A stretch of DNA of 6,788 nucleotides from Kiritimatiellales bacterium (GCA_030630445.1 DAOVNC010000197.1:1-6788), one strand, 5' to 3'. Counted from the stretch's first letter, positions 1 through 6,352 are shown. Numbers and translations are program-made. The notes: generated from the letters alone by a model not told the origin.

Positions 1-2
1 AA

Positions 3-44
3 CCTTACATCCAGCTACCACGATCGTGGTAGCTGGATGTAAGG
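3..44. terminator. 42-bp perfect palindrome, probable bidirectional terminator
   Basis: Positions 3-23 and 24-44 are exact reverse complements, centred on GATC at 22-25. As RNA this gives a stem of about 19 bp with a four-base loop. On the plus strand the stem is followed by TTTT at 46-49, as expected of an intrinsic terminator for a rightward gene left of the window. On the minus strand it begins eight bases past the stop codon of the hemolysin III gene, so it could end that transcript too; the bases after the stem on that strand leave the window at its edge. The stem is longer and more perfect than a usual terminator, so a dispersed palindromic repeat or a protein-binding site remains possible. 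Confidence 0.65.
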
Positions 45-51
45 GTTTTGA

Positions 52-699
52 TCAGAGGGCGATGCCGAACAGGATGCTAAAGAAGTGGCAGAGGCTTCCG
101 GCCAGGACGAAGAGATGCCAAACGGCGTGGGACCAAGGCAACGATTTCCATGCATAGAAAACCGCCCCAACGGTGTAGCAAAGCCCGCCTAAGACGAAAA
201 AGACGAAGCCGGCCGTGGTTAGTTCTTGATAGAGCGGCTTGACAGCCACCACGCAAAACCAGCCCATGAAAAGATAGCTTGCCAGCGACACCGCCTTGAA
301 GCGTCCCGTGAAAAAAACCTTGAAGAAGATGCCGAGTATCGCGCATCCCCAGATGACGCCGAGAATGGTCCAGCCCAACGCCCCGCGCAAAGGCACCAGT
401 GCATAGGGCGTGTAGGTTCCGGCGATCAGGAGGTAGATTGCCGCATGGTCGATTGCCTTCATCACCTTCCGGGTGCGCGGATTGCGTGCCGAATGGTACA
501 GCGTTGAGCCGAGGTATAGCATGATGAAGGTTGCGCCATAGATGGAGCAGCTGACCACCTCCCACGCGCCTTTGCGCAAGGCGGAAAAAACCACGAGCAG
601 AACCAGCACCGCAATACCGAAGAAAAAGCCGATGCCGTGCGTGATGGAGTTGGCCAACTCCTCGCCTGCGCCGTATGAGCTGTTTTTTTCGCGTTGCAT
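52..699 (-). CDS. trhA: Hemolysin III / TrhA family (PAQR-type) membrane protein
   Basis: This is a 215-residue integral membrane protein of the HlyIII/YqfA branch of the PAQR superfamily, normal in length. These proteins act in the cytoplasmic membrane and are linked to membrane energetics and lipid homeostasis; the haemolysin name is historical. Seven hydrophobic segments can be followed, starting at about residue 22. Family motifs seen are E14-E-L-A-N-S-I-T-H21 at the N-terminus, S65-x3-H69 (STLYH), D84-H85 followed by IAGTYTP, and H191-x3-H195 near the C-terminus. In PAQR structures the SxxxH histidine and the two HxxxH histidines bind zinc, and all three are present here. The start has only a weak AGG eight bases upstream, but no better start lies close by. 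It is transcribed away from the oxidoreductase operon and appears monocistronic, ending at the palindrome. Family assignment is firm; the physiological role is not known from sequence. Confidence 0.93.
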   Translation of the reverse strand: MQREKNSSYGAGEELANSITHGIGFFFGIAVLVLLVVFSALRKGAWEVVSCSIYGATFIMLYLGSTLYHSARNPRTRKVMKAIDHAAIYLLIAGTYTPYALVPLRGALGWTILGVIWGCAILGIFFKVFFTGRFKAVSLASYLFMGWFCVVAVKPLYQELTTAGFVFFVLGGLCYTVGAVFYAWKSLPWSHAVWHLFVLAGSLCHFFSILFGIAL

Positions 700-796
700 T
701 TAGGGAACCTACGTCCTTTGCCCAACGATTGAAAAGCCTATCGCACGCTTTCCGCCGGAGGGTTTCTCGGCCACTCACATTGTACGATATATTTGT

Positions 797-809
797 CCAA
801 TTGCATTGG
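797..809. promoter_or_regulatory. Possible operator: CCAAT-tgc-ATTGG inverted repeat
   Basis: Five-base arms CCAAT (797-801) and ATTGG (805-809) are perfect inverted repeats around TGC. The right arm overlaps the proposed -35 element of the promoter facing the oxidoreductase operon. The site also lies upstream of the divergent hemolysin III gene. A repressor bound here would block RNA polymerase. The repeat is short and could arise by chance, and no regulator gene is in the window. Confidence 0.25.
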
Positions 810-834
810 GTGCTTTTCGTTTGTTGGCTATAAT
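806..834 (+). promoter_or_regulatory. Sigma70-like promoter for the oxidoreductase-isomerase operon
   Basis: A perfect TATAAT lies at 829-834. Seventeen bases upstream is TTGGGT (806-811), which keeps the TTG of a -35 box. The surrounding bases are AT-rich. A start site near 841 would give a leader of under 30 nt carrying the AGGGGA ribosome binding site at 854-859. The -10 is consensus and the spacing ideal; the -35 is weak, which fits a promoter that needs an activator or is moderately expressed. Consensus rules are those of well-studied bacteria and are assumed to hold here. Confidence 0.6.
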
Positions 835-867
835 TAATTTAGTCTAATCGTATAGGGGATATTCATA

Positions 868-2343
868 ATGACCAATGACCGAAGACATTTTATCGCAGGA
901 ACCGCTCTCGCCGCAGGCTCGGTGTTCGCAGGCCCGTCCAAGTCCCCTTCGCAAGGCTGGCGTCCAAAAACCAGCCATAGCGTAAAAGGGGCCAACGACG
1001 ACATTCGCATGGCCTGCATCGGCATGGGTCGGCAAGGGGGAGGAACCCGCAAGATCTTCTCCGAAATGCCCGGTGTGCGCGTGGTGGCGCTATGCGATCC
1101 CGACGAAGCGCAGCTCGCCAAGCACGTGCAGAACTTCAATCCCGACTACAAATACGAAACCTATACCGATGTCCGGCGTGTGATCGACAATCCAGATATC
1201 GACGCGATTTCCGTCACGACCTGCAACCACTGGCATTCACTGATCGCCATCTGGGCCTGCCAGGCCGGCAAGGATGTCTATGTCGAGAAGCCCGTCAGCC
1301 AGACCCTCTGGGAGGGTCGGCAGTTGGTGAAAGCCAAGGAAAAATACAACCGTATCGTCCAGTCCGGCACGCAGAACCGCTCTGACGTGGGACTTCAGTC
1401 CATGTTCCAATGGCTGGAAGAAGGCCACATCGGGAAGGTCAAGGCCGTGCGCGGTTTGTGCTACCGCAACCGCACCTCCATCGGCAAGCAAAGCCAACCG
1501 TTGGTTCCACCCTCGACGTGCGACTACAACCTATGGCTCGGCCCCGCCCAGGACGAACCGCTCTACCGCCCGCAGTTCCACTACGACTGGCACTGGGACT
1601 ACAATACCGGAAACGGAAGCATCGGCAACCAGGGGCCGCATGAAACCGACCTCATCCGATGGGCGCTGGGCGACCACGGCATGCCCTCCAAGGTCATGAG
1701 CTTTGGCGGGCGCTTTGGCTGGAACGATGCGGGCAACACACCGAACATGATGGTCACCGCGTTTGACTACAACGACATCCCCGTCTTTTTCGAAGTGCGC
1801 CAGCTTCGCCTCAAACCCGATGTCAACGCCGTCGGCAGCTACAGGGGAACCCGTGTCGGCATCATCATCGACTGCGAAGGCGGCTCGTTCCGCGGCGGTC
1901 GTGGCGGCGGCTGGGTCTACGACAAAGACGGAAAAAAGATGATGCAGTTCAAGGGCGATGGAGGCGGGGGGCATAGGGCCAACTTTATCGCCGCCGTCCG
2001 CAGCCGCAAGGAATCCGACCTCAACTGCCCCGTTGAAAAAGGGCACTACGGCGCCTCCATGGGGCACCTGGCCAACATTTCCTACCGCGTGGGAAAGGAA
2101 GTTTCGCCCGGCGAGCTACGGGCGCAGGTTGCTGGAAACGAAGAGCTACTCGATGCCTACGAGCGCTACGCCTCGCATTTGTCCGACTGGAATATCGATT
2201 TCAAGAAAACGCCATGGACCCTTGGATCCTCGCTGGAGTACAACCAGTCAACGGAACGCTTCACCGGCGCATTGGCAGACAAGGCCAACAAATATCTGCA
2301 CCGCCAGGACCGAGCCCCGTTCATTGTTCCCGAAAACATCTAG
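868..2343 (+). CDS. Tat-exported Gfo/Idh/MocA family oxidoreductase
   Basis: This 491-residue protein is an NAD(P)-dependent sugar or cyclitol dehydrogenase-type enzyme. The N-terminus carries a twin-arginine signal (D4-R-R-H-F-I, then a small-residue hydrophobic stretch to about residue 22), so export to the periplasm is expected. A Rossmann domain follows, with G52-x-G54-x-x-G57 after strand IRMACI, an acidic strand end at LCDPD (75-79), and the family's E140-K-P motif. The C-terminal half has GNQGPHETDLIRW (253-265), where H258 and D261 sit at the usual catalytic/substrate positions. A glycine-rich stretch, 338-367, is typical of the PVC/Bacteroidetes subgroup. The ATG is preceded by AGGGGA (854-859) with eight bases between, which settles the start. 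It is the first gene of an operon with the isomerase-like gene, nine bases downstream. The substrate cannot be read from sequence. Glucose-fructose oxidoreductase is a known Tat-exported member that keeps its cofactor bound, so cofactor retention is plausible here. Confidence 0.95.
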   Translation: MTNDRRHFIAGTALAAGSVFAGPSKSPSQGWRPKTSHSVKGANDDIRMACIGMGRQGGGTRKIFSEMPGVRVVALCDPDEAQLAKHVQNFNPDYKYETYTDVRRVIDNPDIDAISVTTCNHWHSLIAIWACQAGKDVYVEKPVSQTLWEGRQLVKAKEKYNRIVQSGTQNRSDVGLQSMFQWLEEGHIGKVKAVRGLCYRNRTSIGKQSQPLVPPSTCDYNLWLGPAQDEPLYRPQFHYDWHWDYNTGNGSIGNQGPHETDLIRWALGDHGMPSKVMSFGGRFGWNDAGNTPNMMVTAFDYNDIPVFFEVRQLRLKPDVNAVGSYRGTRVGIIIDCEGGSFRGGRGGGWVYDKDGKKMMQFKGDGGGGHRANFIAAVRSRKESDLNCPVEKGHYGASMGHLANISYRVGKEVSPGELRAQVAGNEELLDAYERYASHLSDWNIDFKKTPWTLGSSLEYNQSTERFTGALADKANKYLHRQDRAPFIVPENI

Positions 2344-2352
2344 GAGATTTCC

Positions 2353-3216
2353 ATGAACAGAAGATGGTTCACTTCCCACGGAGCGGTAGGGCTCCTGCTG
2401 GCCACCGCGCACGTTGCATGGAGCAAGGTGGAAAATTGGTCCTTCAAGGCACTGGGCGCGTGCTCGCAGCTGAAAAACGCCGAAGCCATCAAGGCGGCTG
2501 GCGGCGATTATATCGAAGAAAGCGTCCGCAGCTTCCTGAAGCCCAACCAGCCGGATACTGAATGGCAGAAAAAACTGGCCGAGGCCAAGGCCAGTCCCTT
2601 GCCCGTCCTTGCCTGCAACAGCTTCATTCCGGGATCGCTCAAAAGCACCGGCGAGGATGCCAACCACGAAGGCATTCTCCAGTATGTGGAAACCGCCTTC
2701 AAACGCGCGCAGCAAGCCGGCATCAAGATTATTGTTTTCGGGAGCTCAGGCTCCCGCAGACTCGAAAACGACTTCCCAAAGGAAAAAGCCAGCGAGCAAT
2801 TTATCGCGCTCCTCAAGAAAATGGGGCCGGTGGCCCAGCCCTACGGGGTCACCATTGTGGTTGAACCGCTACGCCGCCAAGAGTGCAACTTCATCAACAC
2901 AGTCGTCGAAGGCGCGGCCATCGTTGAAAAAGCCGACCACCCCAACATACGCTTGCTGTGCGATCTCTACCACATGCTACAGAACGGCGAAGATCCGAAC
3001 GACCTGAAAAAAGTCGGCCACCTGCTAAAACACGCGCATATTGCCGAAAAAGAAAAGTGCTCGGCTCCCGGCGTCATGGGCGACGACTTCAGGCCCTTCT
3101 TCGCGGCACTGAAAGAGGTCGGCTACCAAGGCCGCATCAGCATCGAAGGCCGCTGGAAGAACGAAGACCTGCCCAATGCCTACAAAGTGATCCGCGAACA
3201 AGCGCGAGAAGCCTGA
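2353..3216 (+). CDS. Tat-exported TIM-barrel sugar isomerase/epimerase-like protein
   Basis: This 287-residue protein belongs to the xylose-isomerase-like TIM barrel family (AP-endonuclease-2 fold), which includes hydroxypyruvate isomerase and tagatose/psicose 3-epimerases. The expected metal-ligand set is visible: E171 in VVEPL, D204 in CDLYHM, H229 (or H227) in HAHIAE, and E265 in SIEGRW. The first residues, M-N-R-R-W-F, then AVGLLLATAHVAW form a short Tat-type signal, so the mature enzyme probably begins around residue 20-25 in the periplasm. AGGAGA at 2342-2347 overlaps the stop codon of the oxidoreductase gene and lies five bases before the ATG, which indicates translational coupling. 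With its partner, it probably acts on an oxidised sugar or glycoside. Relatives in this fold also act as lyases or hydratases on 3-keto sugars, so isomerase is a fold label and not a proven reaction. Confidence 0.93.
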   Translation: MNRRWFTSHGAVGLLLATAHVAWSKVENWSFKALGACSQLKNAEAIKAAGGDYIEESVRSFLKPNQPDTEWQKKLAEAKASPLPVLACNSFIPGSLKSTGEDANHEGILQYVETAFKRAQQAGIKIIVFGSSGSRRLENDFPKEKASEQFIALLKKMGPVAQPYGVTIVVEPLRRQECNFINTVVEGAAIVEKADHPNIRLLCDLYHMLQNGEDPNDLKKVGHLLKHAHIAEKEKCSAPGVMGDDFRPFFAALKEVGYQGRISIEGRWKNEDLPNAYKVIREQAREA

Positions 3217-3239
3217 GCGCGCAGACTGGCATGCCCCAA

Positions 3240-3264
3240 GGGAGGGGACGAATCCGTTCCTCCC
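3240..3264 (+). terminator. GC-rich stem-loop after the isomerase gene
   Basis: GGGAGG (3240-3245) pairs with CCTCCC (3259-3264). The stem can continue inward through GACG (3247-3250) with CGTT (3255-3258), leaving G3246 bulged and a four-base loop AATC. It starts 23 bases past the isomerase stop codon, where a terminator is expected. No T-tract follows on either strand, so it may be a Rho-assisted terminator or an mRNA-stabilising hairpin and not a classic intrinsic terminator. Confidence 0.4.
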
Positions 3265-3296
3265 GCGCCCTATCGGATGCTTCGGTGTCATTTAAT

Positions 3297-3325
3297 TTGA
3301 GGCAACTCGCCCCTCTACAAATTAT
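3297..3325 (+). promoter_or_regulatory. Candidate promoter for the glycosyltransferase-fmt unit
   Basis: TTGAGG (3297-3302) and AATTAT (3320-3325) are separated by 17 bases, and each matches consensus at four of six positions. The region is clearly more AT-rich than the flanking genes. A start near 3332 would leave a leader of about 78 nt. A second, weaker pair is TTGTAT (3337-3342) with AATACT (3359-3364). Neither is strong, so a promoter somewhere in 3290-3365 is more certain than its exact position. Confidence 0.35.
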
Positions 3326-3409
3326 AGGCTGAAAACTTGTATTCCATGCGGTTATGTGAATACTGGCCTGCTTAGTTTTTCGGAATAAAAATACGGATTG
3401 GAAATAACG

Positions 3410-5188
3410 ATGGCACAAGACAACAGGTCTTTTGAATCAACACTTCACGATGTCGTGTATAGCATCGACGCAGGCACGGGGCTAAAGATCATCCGTGTAA
3501 CGCTTTATGTCCTGTTGCTGCTCGTTGTACTCATGCTCTACACCGCCACGCAGTTCCGGGGGTTGAAGACCGAAGAGGCCATGGACTATGCACAACTTGG
3601 GCGCAACATGTCCTTGAACAATGGCATGGTTACCAAATGCGTACGGCCGCTGACCATGTGGAAGCTCAGTCAGCGAAACCAAAATGAAGACCCGCAAATC
3701 GGGAACCACCCCGACCTGTACCACCCACCGGCCTACCCCGCCGTGCTATCGGTTGGCTTTAAATTTTTTACGATGATCGGCATCGATCCATTCGAGATTT
3801 CGCCGGGAAGTCGCGTCGCCACAATGCCGGCCGAACAGTGGGTCATTCTGCCCGTCAACCACCTTTTCACCCTCCTCACGGGGTGGATCGTCTTTTCCCT
3901 AGGCAAACGGCTGTTCTCCCGGGAGATTGGCTTCCTCGGAATGACCATCTACTTCTTTAGCAATCTGGTTTGGAAGGACAGCATCTCGGGGCTCAACATC
4001 TCGATGGCCAGCTTTTTCATCGCCGCATCGTTCCATGCCATGGTGGTATCCATGCTGAACCGGCGCGATAAAGAGTCGACGGCGACATGGGCCATACCTT
4101 TTGTATTGTCCACGGTTTTTGCGGCGATTGCCTTTCTTACGCGCTACATCACCTGCGCCGCAGTTCCGGGCATTGCGCTCTTTGCATGGCTAATGAGCGG
4201 ACGATTCCGCGGCGGGACACGCTTTGCCGTTTTGTTTGTCATGCTCTATATGATGATGGTTTCCCCGTGGCTCTACCGCAACGTCAAGGTGTGTGGAAAC
4301 CCCTTGGGCATGGCCGCGCACACGGCGCTGGCCGATACGGACAAATATCCCGGCAAGCAACTAGACCGCCAACTGCATCCCGAGTTCTCGTTCAAGCAAA
4401 CGAGCGACCAGCTCAAAGCGAAATGGGTGCTGAACTACAAGGAAAAGTATGCATCCGTTATCCCCGGCCTAGGCGGCGGCGTGCTGATGGCGCTGTTCAT
4501 TACCACCTTCTTCTACAGTTTTGTGCGCCCACAGGTGAACTATCTCCGCTGGGGACTGGGGGTTTCCCTCCTTCTGACCATATTTATTGCCGGCTTTTTC
4601 TCCGAATCGTCGATCATGATGATCCATGCCTTCTGGCCTTTTATCATTCTGTATGGGCTGGCCTTCTTCTACATCCTGATCGACCGCCTCGACCTCGGCG
4701 CACGGCTCTACACCCTGGGTCTGAAATGCTTGATCGTCGTCCTGTCCTTGATCCCGTTCGGGCTGACCCTGATGCCTCCCCACGCGGGCAGTCCATATCC
4801 ACCGTACTGGCCACCGCTCATCTCGCAGGTTTCCAACTGGCTGACCCCGCGCGAGGTCATCTGCACCGACATGCCATGGGCCACGGCGTGGTATGGCGAC
4901 CGGGTGTCGATCCTGCTTCCGAAGAATGTCGACGACTTCTACGAGATCAACGACTACAAGCAATACATTAGCGGGATCTATGTGACCGCGATCACCAAGA
5001 ATAAACCCTTTGCCAAGGATCTGCTCACCGGATCGGAAAAAACATGGCTCCCCATTATCACGGGTGGGCGGATACCGCCCGACTTCCCGTTGAAGGAAGG
5101 TGTCTCGCTTAATGCGCGCATCCAAGACCAATTCTTCCTCTCCGACCGCAACCGGTGGTCGATCGGCGAGGGAACCGCAACGGAATAA
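3410..5188 (+). CDS. GT-C fold (GT39/PMT-like) membrane glycosyltransferase
   Basis: This 592-residue polytopic protein has about eleven hydrophobic segments, at roughly residues 28-46, 147-165, 174-189, 197-216, 227-248, 251-264, 272-289, 358-372, 382-397, 403-424 and 438-455. Between the first two lies a long non-cytoplasmic loop with acidic E55-E56-x2-D59-Y-A, then a HPDLYHPPAYP motif near 100-110. That layout matches ArnT/PMT-like enzymes, which use polyprenyl-phosphate sugars and place a catalytic acidic residue in this loop. A hydrophilic C-terminal region of about 130 residues follows the last helix and probably faces the periplasm. The likely role is sugar transfer to an envelope lipid, glycan or protein; donor and acceptor are unknown. 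The frame opens at a TTG (3398), but the ATG at 3410, with GGAA at 3400-3403 six bases upstream, is the better start. fmt begins 16 bases after its stop codon, so the two are probably cotranscribed without an obvious functional link. Confidence 0.85.
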   Translation: MAQDNRSFESTLHDVVYSIDAGTGLKIIRVTLYVLLLLVVLMLYTATQFRGLKTEEAMDYAQLGRNMSLNNGMVTKCVRPLTMWKLSQRNQNEDPQIGNHPDLYHPPAYPAVLSVGFKFFTMIGIDPFEISPGSRVATMPAEQWVILPVNHLFTLLTGWIVFSLGKRLFSREIGFLGMTIYFFSNLVWKDSISGLNISMASFFIAASFHAMVVSMLNRRDKESTATWAIPFVLSTVFAAIAFLTRYITCAAVPGIALFAWLMSGRFRGGTRFAVLFVMLYMMMVSPWLYRNVKVCGNPLGMAAHTALADTDKYPGKQLDRQLHPEFSFKQTSDQLKAKWVLNYKEKYASVIPGLGGGVLMALFITTFFYSFVRPQVNYLRWGLGVSLLLTIFIAGFFSESSIMMIHAFWPFIILYGLAFFYILIDRLDLGARLYTLGLKCLIVVLSLIPFGLTLMPPHAGSPYPPYWPPLISQVSNWLTPREVICTDMPWATAWYGDRVSILLPKNVDDFYEINDYKQYISGIYVTAITKNKPFAKDLLTGSEKTWLPIITGGRIPPDFPLKEGVSLNARIQDQFFLSDRNRWSIGEGTATE

Positions 5189-5204
5189 CTTGGGGAGGGC
5201 TGCC

Positions 5205-6125
5205 ATGCGCATCGTATTCATGGGTTCCGCCGAACTGGCCGTTCCGTCCCTCCAAGCCATCCTGGACAGCAGGGATGTTGATCTGGTTGGAGTCGTTTCC
5301 CAACCCGACCGTCCCGCCGGGCGGAAACGGCAACCAACCCCCTGCCCGCTCAAGGCCTTTGCGGAAAAAAACGAGCTGTCTGTAATGACGCCGGATAAAA
5401 TCGGGAATCCCGAATCCGTCAAAGCCCTGGCGACACTCCAGCCCGACCTGTTCGTGGTGGTGGCCTACGGGCAATACATTCCCGCGCGCGTCATCGACCT
5501 GGCCCCGCACGAGGCCATCAATGTCCATCCATCGCTACTCCCGAAATACCGGGGTTCGGCCCCCATCCAATGGGCCATCGCCAACGGGGATGCGATGACG
5601 GGCGTCAGCATCATAGCCGTTGCAAAAAAAATGGATGCCGGCGACATCCTTCGGCAGGAAACCTACCCCATTGCCAGCGACGACACGTCGCAGTCCCTCC
5701 ACAACAAGCTGGCCCTGCTCGGCGCCGAACTATTGCTGGAAGCCATCGATGATATCTGCGCCGGAACAGTTTCGCGCACGGCACAAGACGAAGCCCATGT
5801 CGTGGAAATCCGAAAGCTGGCGAAAGCGGATGGCGAAATCGACTGGGCGCAGCCCGCCGCCACCATTCGCAACCGGATTCGCGCCTTTGATCCCTGGCCG
5901 GGAAGCACGTGCAAGCTCCCCAATGGCGAAGTACTGAAAGTCTGGCGCGCCGAATGTGTGGATGGAGAGGGGTTGCCCGGCGAGTTGCTCGACGACCAAC
6001 TGCTCGTGGCGACCGGAGGTGGAGCGTTGCGGTTGAGCGAGATCCAGCCTTCCGGAAAAAAACGCATGCCCGCCGCCTCGTTCCTCAACGGCCATCCGGT
6101 TCCGGCCGGCTCCCGGCTTGGATAG
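5205..6125 (+). CDS. fmt: Methionyl-tRNA formyltransferase
   Basis: This 306-residue cytoplasmic enzyme transfers a formyl group from 10-formyltetrahydrofolate to initiator Met-tRNA, allowing translation initiation. The N-terminal formyltransferase domain starts MRIVFMGSAELAVPSL and carries the lysine/arginine-rich loop DRPAGRKRQPTPCPLK (35-50), which corresponds to the tRNA-contacting loop. It also has N106-V-H108-P, the folate signature SLLPKYRG (110-117), and D144 in KKMDAGDIL. N106, H108 and D144 match the catalytic residues of the E. coli enzyme in both identity and number. The C-terminal OB-like domain begins near residue 205 with DGEIDW and FDPWPGS. Length is normal. The ATG at 5205 is chosen because GGGGAGGG (5192-5199) lies five bases upstream; an in-frame extension back to 5100 overlaps the previous gene and lacks family sequence. 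def, the usual neighbour, is absent from the window. The gene probably depends on the promoter ahead of the glycosyltransferase, or on an internal one not seen. Confidence 0.97.
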   Translation: MRIVFMGSAELAVPSLQAILDSRDVDLVGVVSQPDRPAGRKRQPTPCPLKAFAEKNELSVMTPDKIGNPESVKALATLQPDLFVVVAYGQYIPARVIDLAPHEAINVHPSLLPKYRGSAPIQWAIANGDAMTGVSIIAVAKKMDAGDILRQETYPIASDDTSQSLHNKLALLGAELLLEAIDDICAGTVSRTAQDEAHVVEIRKLAKADGEIDWAQPAATIRNRIRAFDPWPGSTCKLPNGEVLKVWRAECVDGEGLPGELLDDQLLVATGGGALRLSEIQPSGKKRMPAASFLNGHPVPAGSRLG

Positions 6126-6170
6126 GAAACGTCCCAATGGCGGAGTTTTCGCCCAGCAACTAAACAAAGC

Positions 6171-6198
6171 AAGGCCGAAGCCCGAGGGCTTCAGCCTT
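6171..6198 (-). terminator. Terminator hairpin between convergent fmt and bS22-like gene
   Basis: AAGGC (6171-6175) and GAAGCCC (6177-6183) pair with GGGCTTC (6186-6192) and GCCTT (6194-6198). One C/A mismatch interrupts a 12-bp stem with a tight loop. On the minus strand the stem is followed by a T-rich run (GCTTTGTTTAG), so it is best read as the terminator of the hisG/bS22-like unit. It is preceded on that strand by TTTTC. It may also slow plus-strand transcripts leaving fmt, though no T-tract follows on that side. Confidence 0.65.
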
Positions 6199-6224
6199 GA
6201 AAACGATCAGACATCTACGGCCTG

Positions 6225-6314
6225 TTATTTCTTTTTATGACGATCCGCGCGACGACGCTTGCGACGCTTGTGGTTCGACATTTTCTTTTTACGCCATTTC
6301 TTAATGGTACCCAT
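6225..6314 (-). CDS. bS22-like small basic ribosomal protein (AURKAIP1/COX24 domain)
   Basis: This is a 29-codon gene ending in TAA. The product starts MGTIKKWRKKKMS and continues NHKRRKRRRADRHKKK; about two thirds of the residues are Lys, Arg or His. The pattern of M-G-[ST]-[IV]-K-K-x-R-x-K-x-M-x-x-x-K-[RH]-R-K followed by a basic tail is that of the AURKAIP1/COX24 domain family. That family includes mitochondrial mS38 and the mycobacterial small-subunit protein bS22, which bind rRNA near the decoding side of the small subunit. A strong AGGAG (plus-strand 6320-6324) sits five bases before the ATG, which is clear support for translation. The gene lies 38 bases after the hisG stop codon on the same strand and is followed by a terminator hairpin. 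It is easily missed because of its length. The main uncertainty is whether the product is ribosome-bound in this lineage. Confidence 0.87.
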   Translation of the reverse strand: MGTIKKWRKKKMSNHKRRKRRRADRHKKK

Positions 6315-6319
6315 GTTCA

Positions 6320-6324
6320 CTCCT
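6320..6324 (-). promoter_or_regulatory. Strong ribosome binding site for the bS22-like gene
   Basis: The minus strand reads AGGAG at these positions, with GTGAAC-like spacing of five bases to the ATG ending at 6312. It is among the best Shine-Dalgarno sequences in the window. It is the evidence that decides the reality of this very short gene, and it suggests high translation, as expected for a ribosomal component. Confidence 0.7.
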
Positions 6325-6352
6325 GATTTCTTCTGAAAGGCGGTTAATCTAC

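Noticed and set aside
1..50. Palindrome as an insertion-sequence end or attachment site
   Set aside because: There is no transposase or integrase, no flanking direct repeats and no second copy in the window, and it fits a gene-end structure better.
1531..2067. Minus-strand open frame of 178 codons inside the oxidoreductase gene
   Set aside because: It is antisense to a firmly identified gene, and its Ala/Val/Asp-rich composition mirrors the sense codons.
3398..3409. TTG start four codons earlier for the glycosyltransferase
   Set aside because: The ATG at 3410 is a stronger start codon with GGAA at suitable spacing; the TTG overlaps that ribosome binding site.
4087..4971. Long plus-strand open frame of 294 codons inside the glycosyltransferase gene
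   Set aside because: It lies in another frame of a clear membrane-protein gene, is rich in Arg/His/Pro/Cys in the way of a GC-driven shadow frame, has no family resemblance and no ribosome binding site.
5100..5204. Upstream in-frame extension of fmt
   Set aside because: It overlaps the end of the glycosyltransferase gene, lacks fmt family sequence, and the ATG at 5205 has a near-ideal ribosome binding site and the canonical MRIVFMG start.
4469..5422. Minus-strand open frame of 317 codons across the glycosyltransferase-fmt junction
   Set aside because: It is antisense to two well-supported genes, has low-complexity Asp/Gln/Val-rich composition from reverse-complement codons, and matches no known domain.
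6139..6153. Small hairpin GGCGGA/TTCGCC just after fmt
   Set aside because: It has six pairs with one G-U wobble and a three-base loop, and no T-tract follows. It is too weak to call as a terminator beside the better hairpin at 6171-6198.
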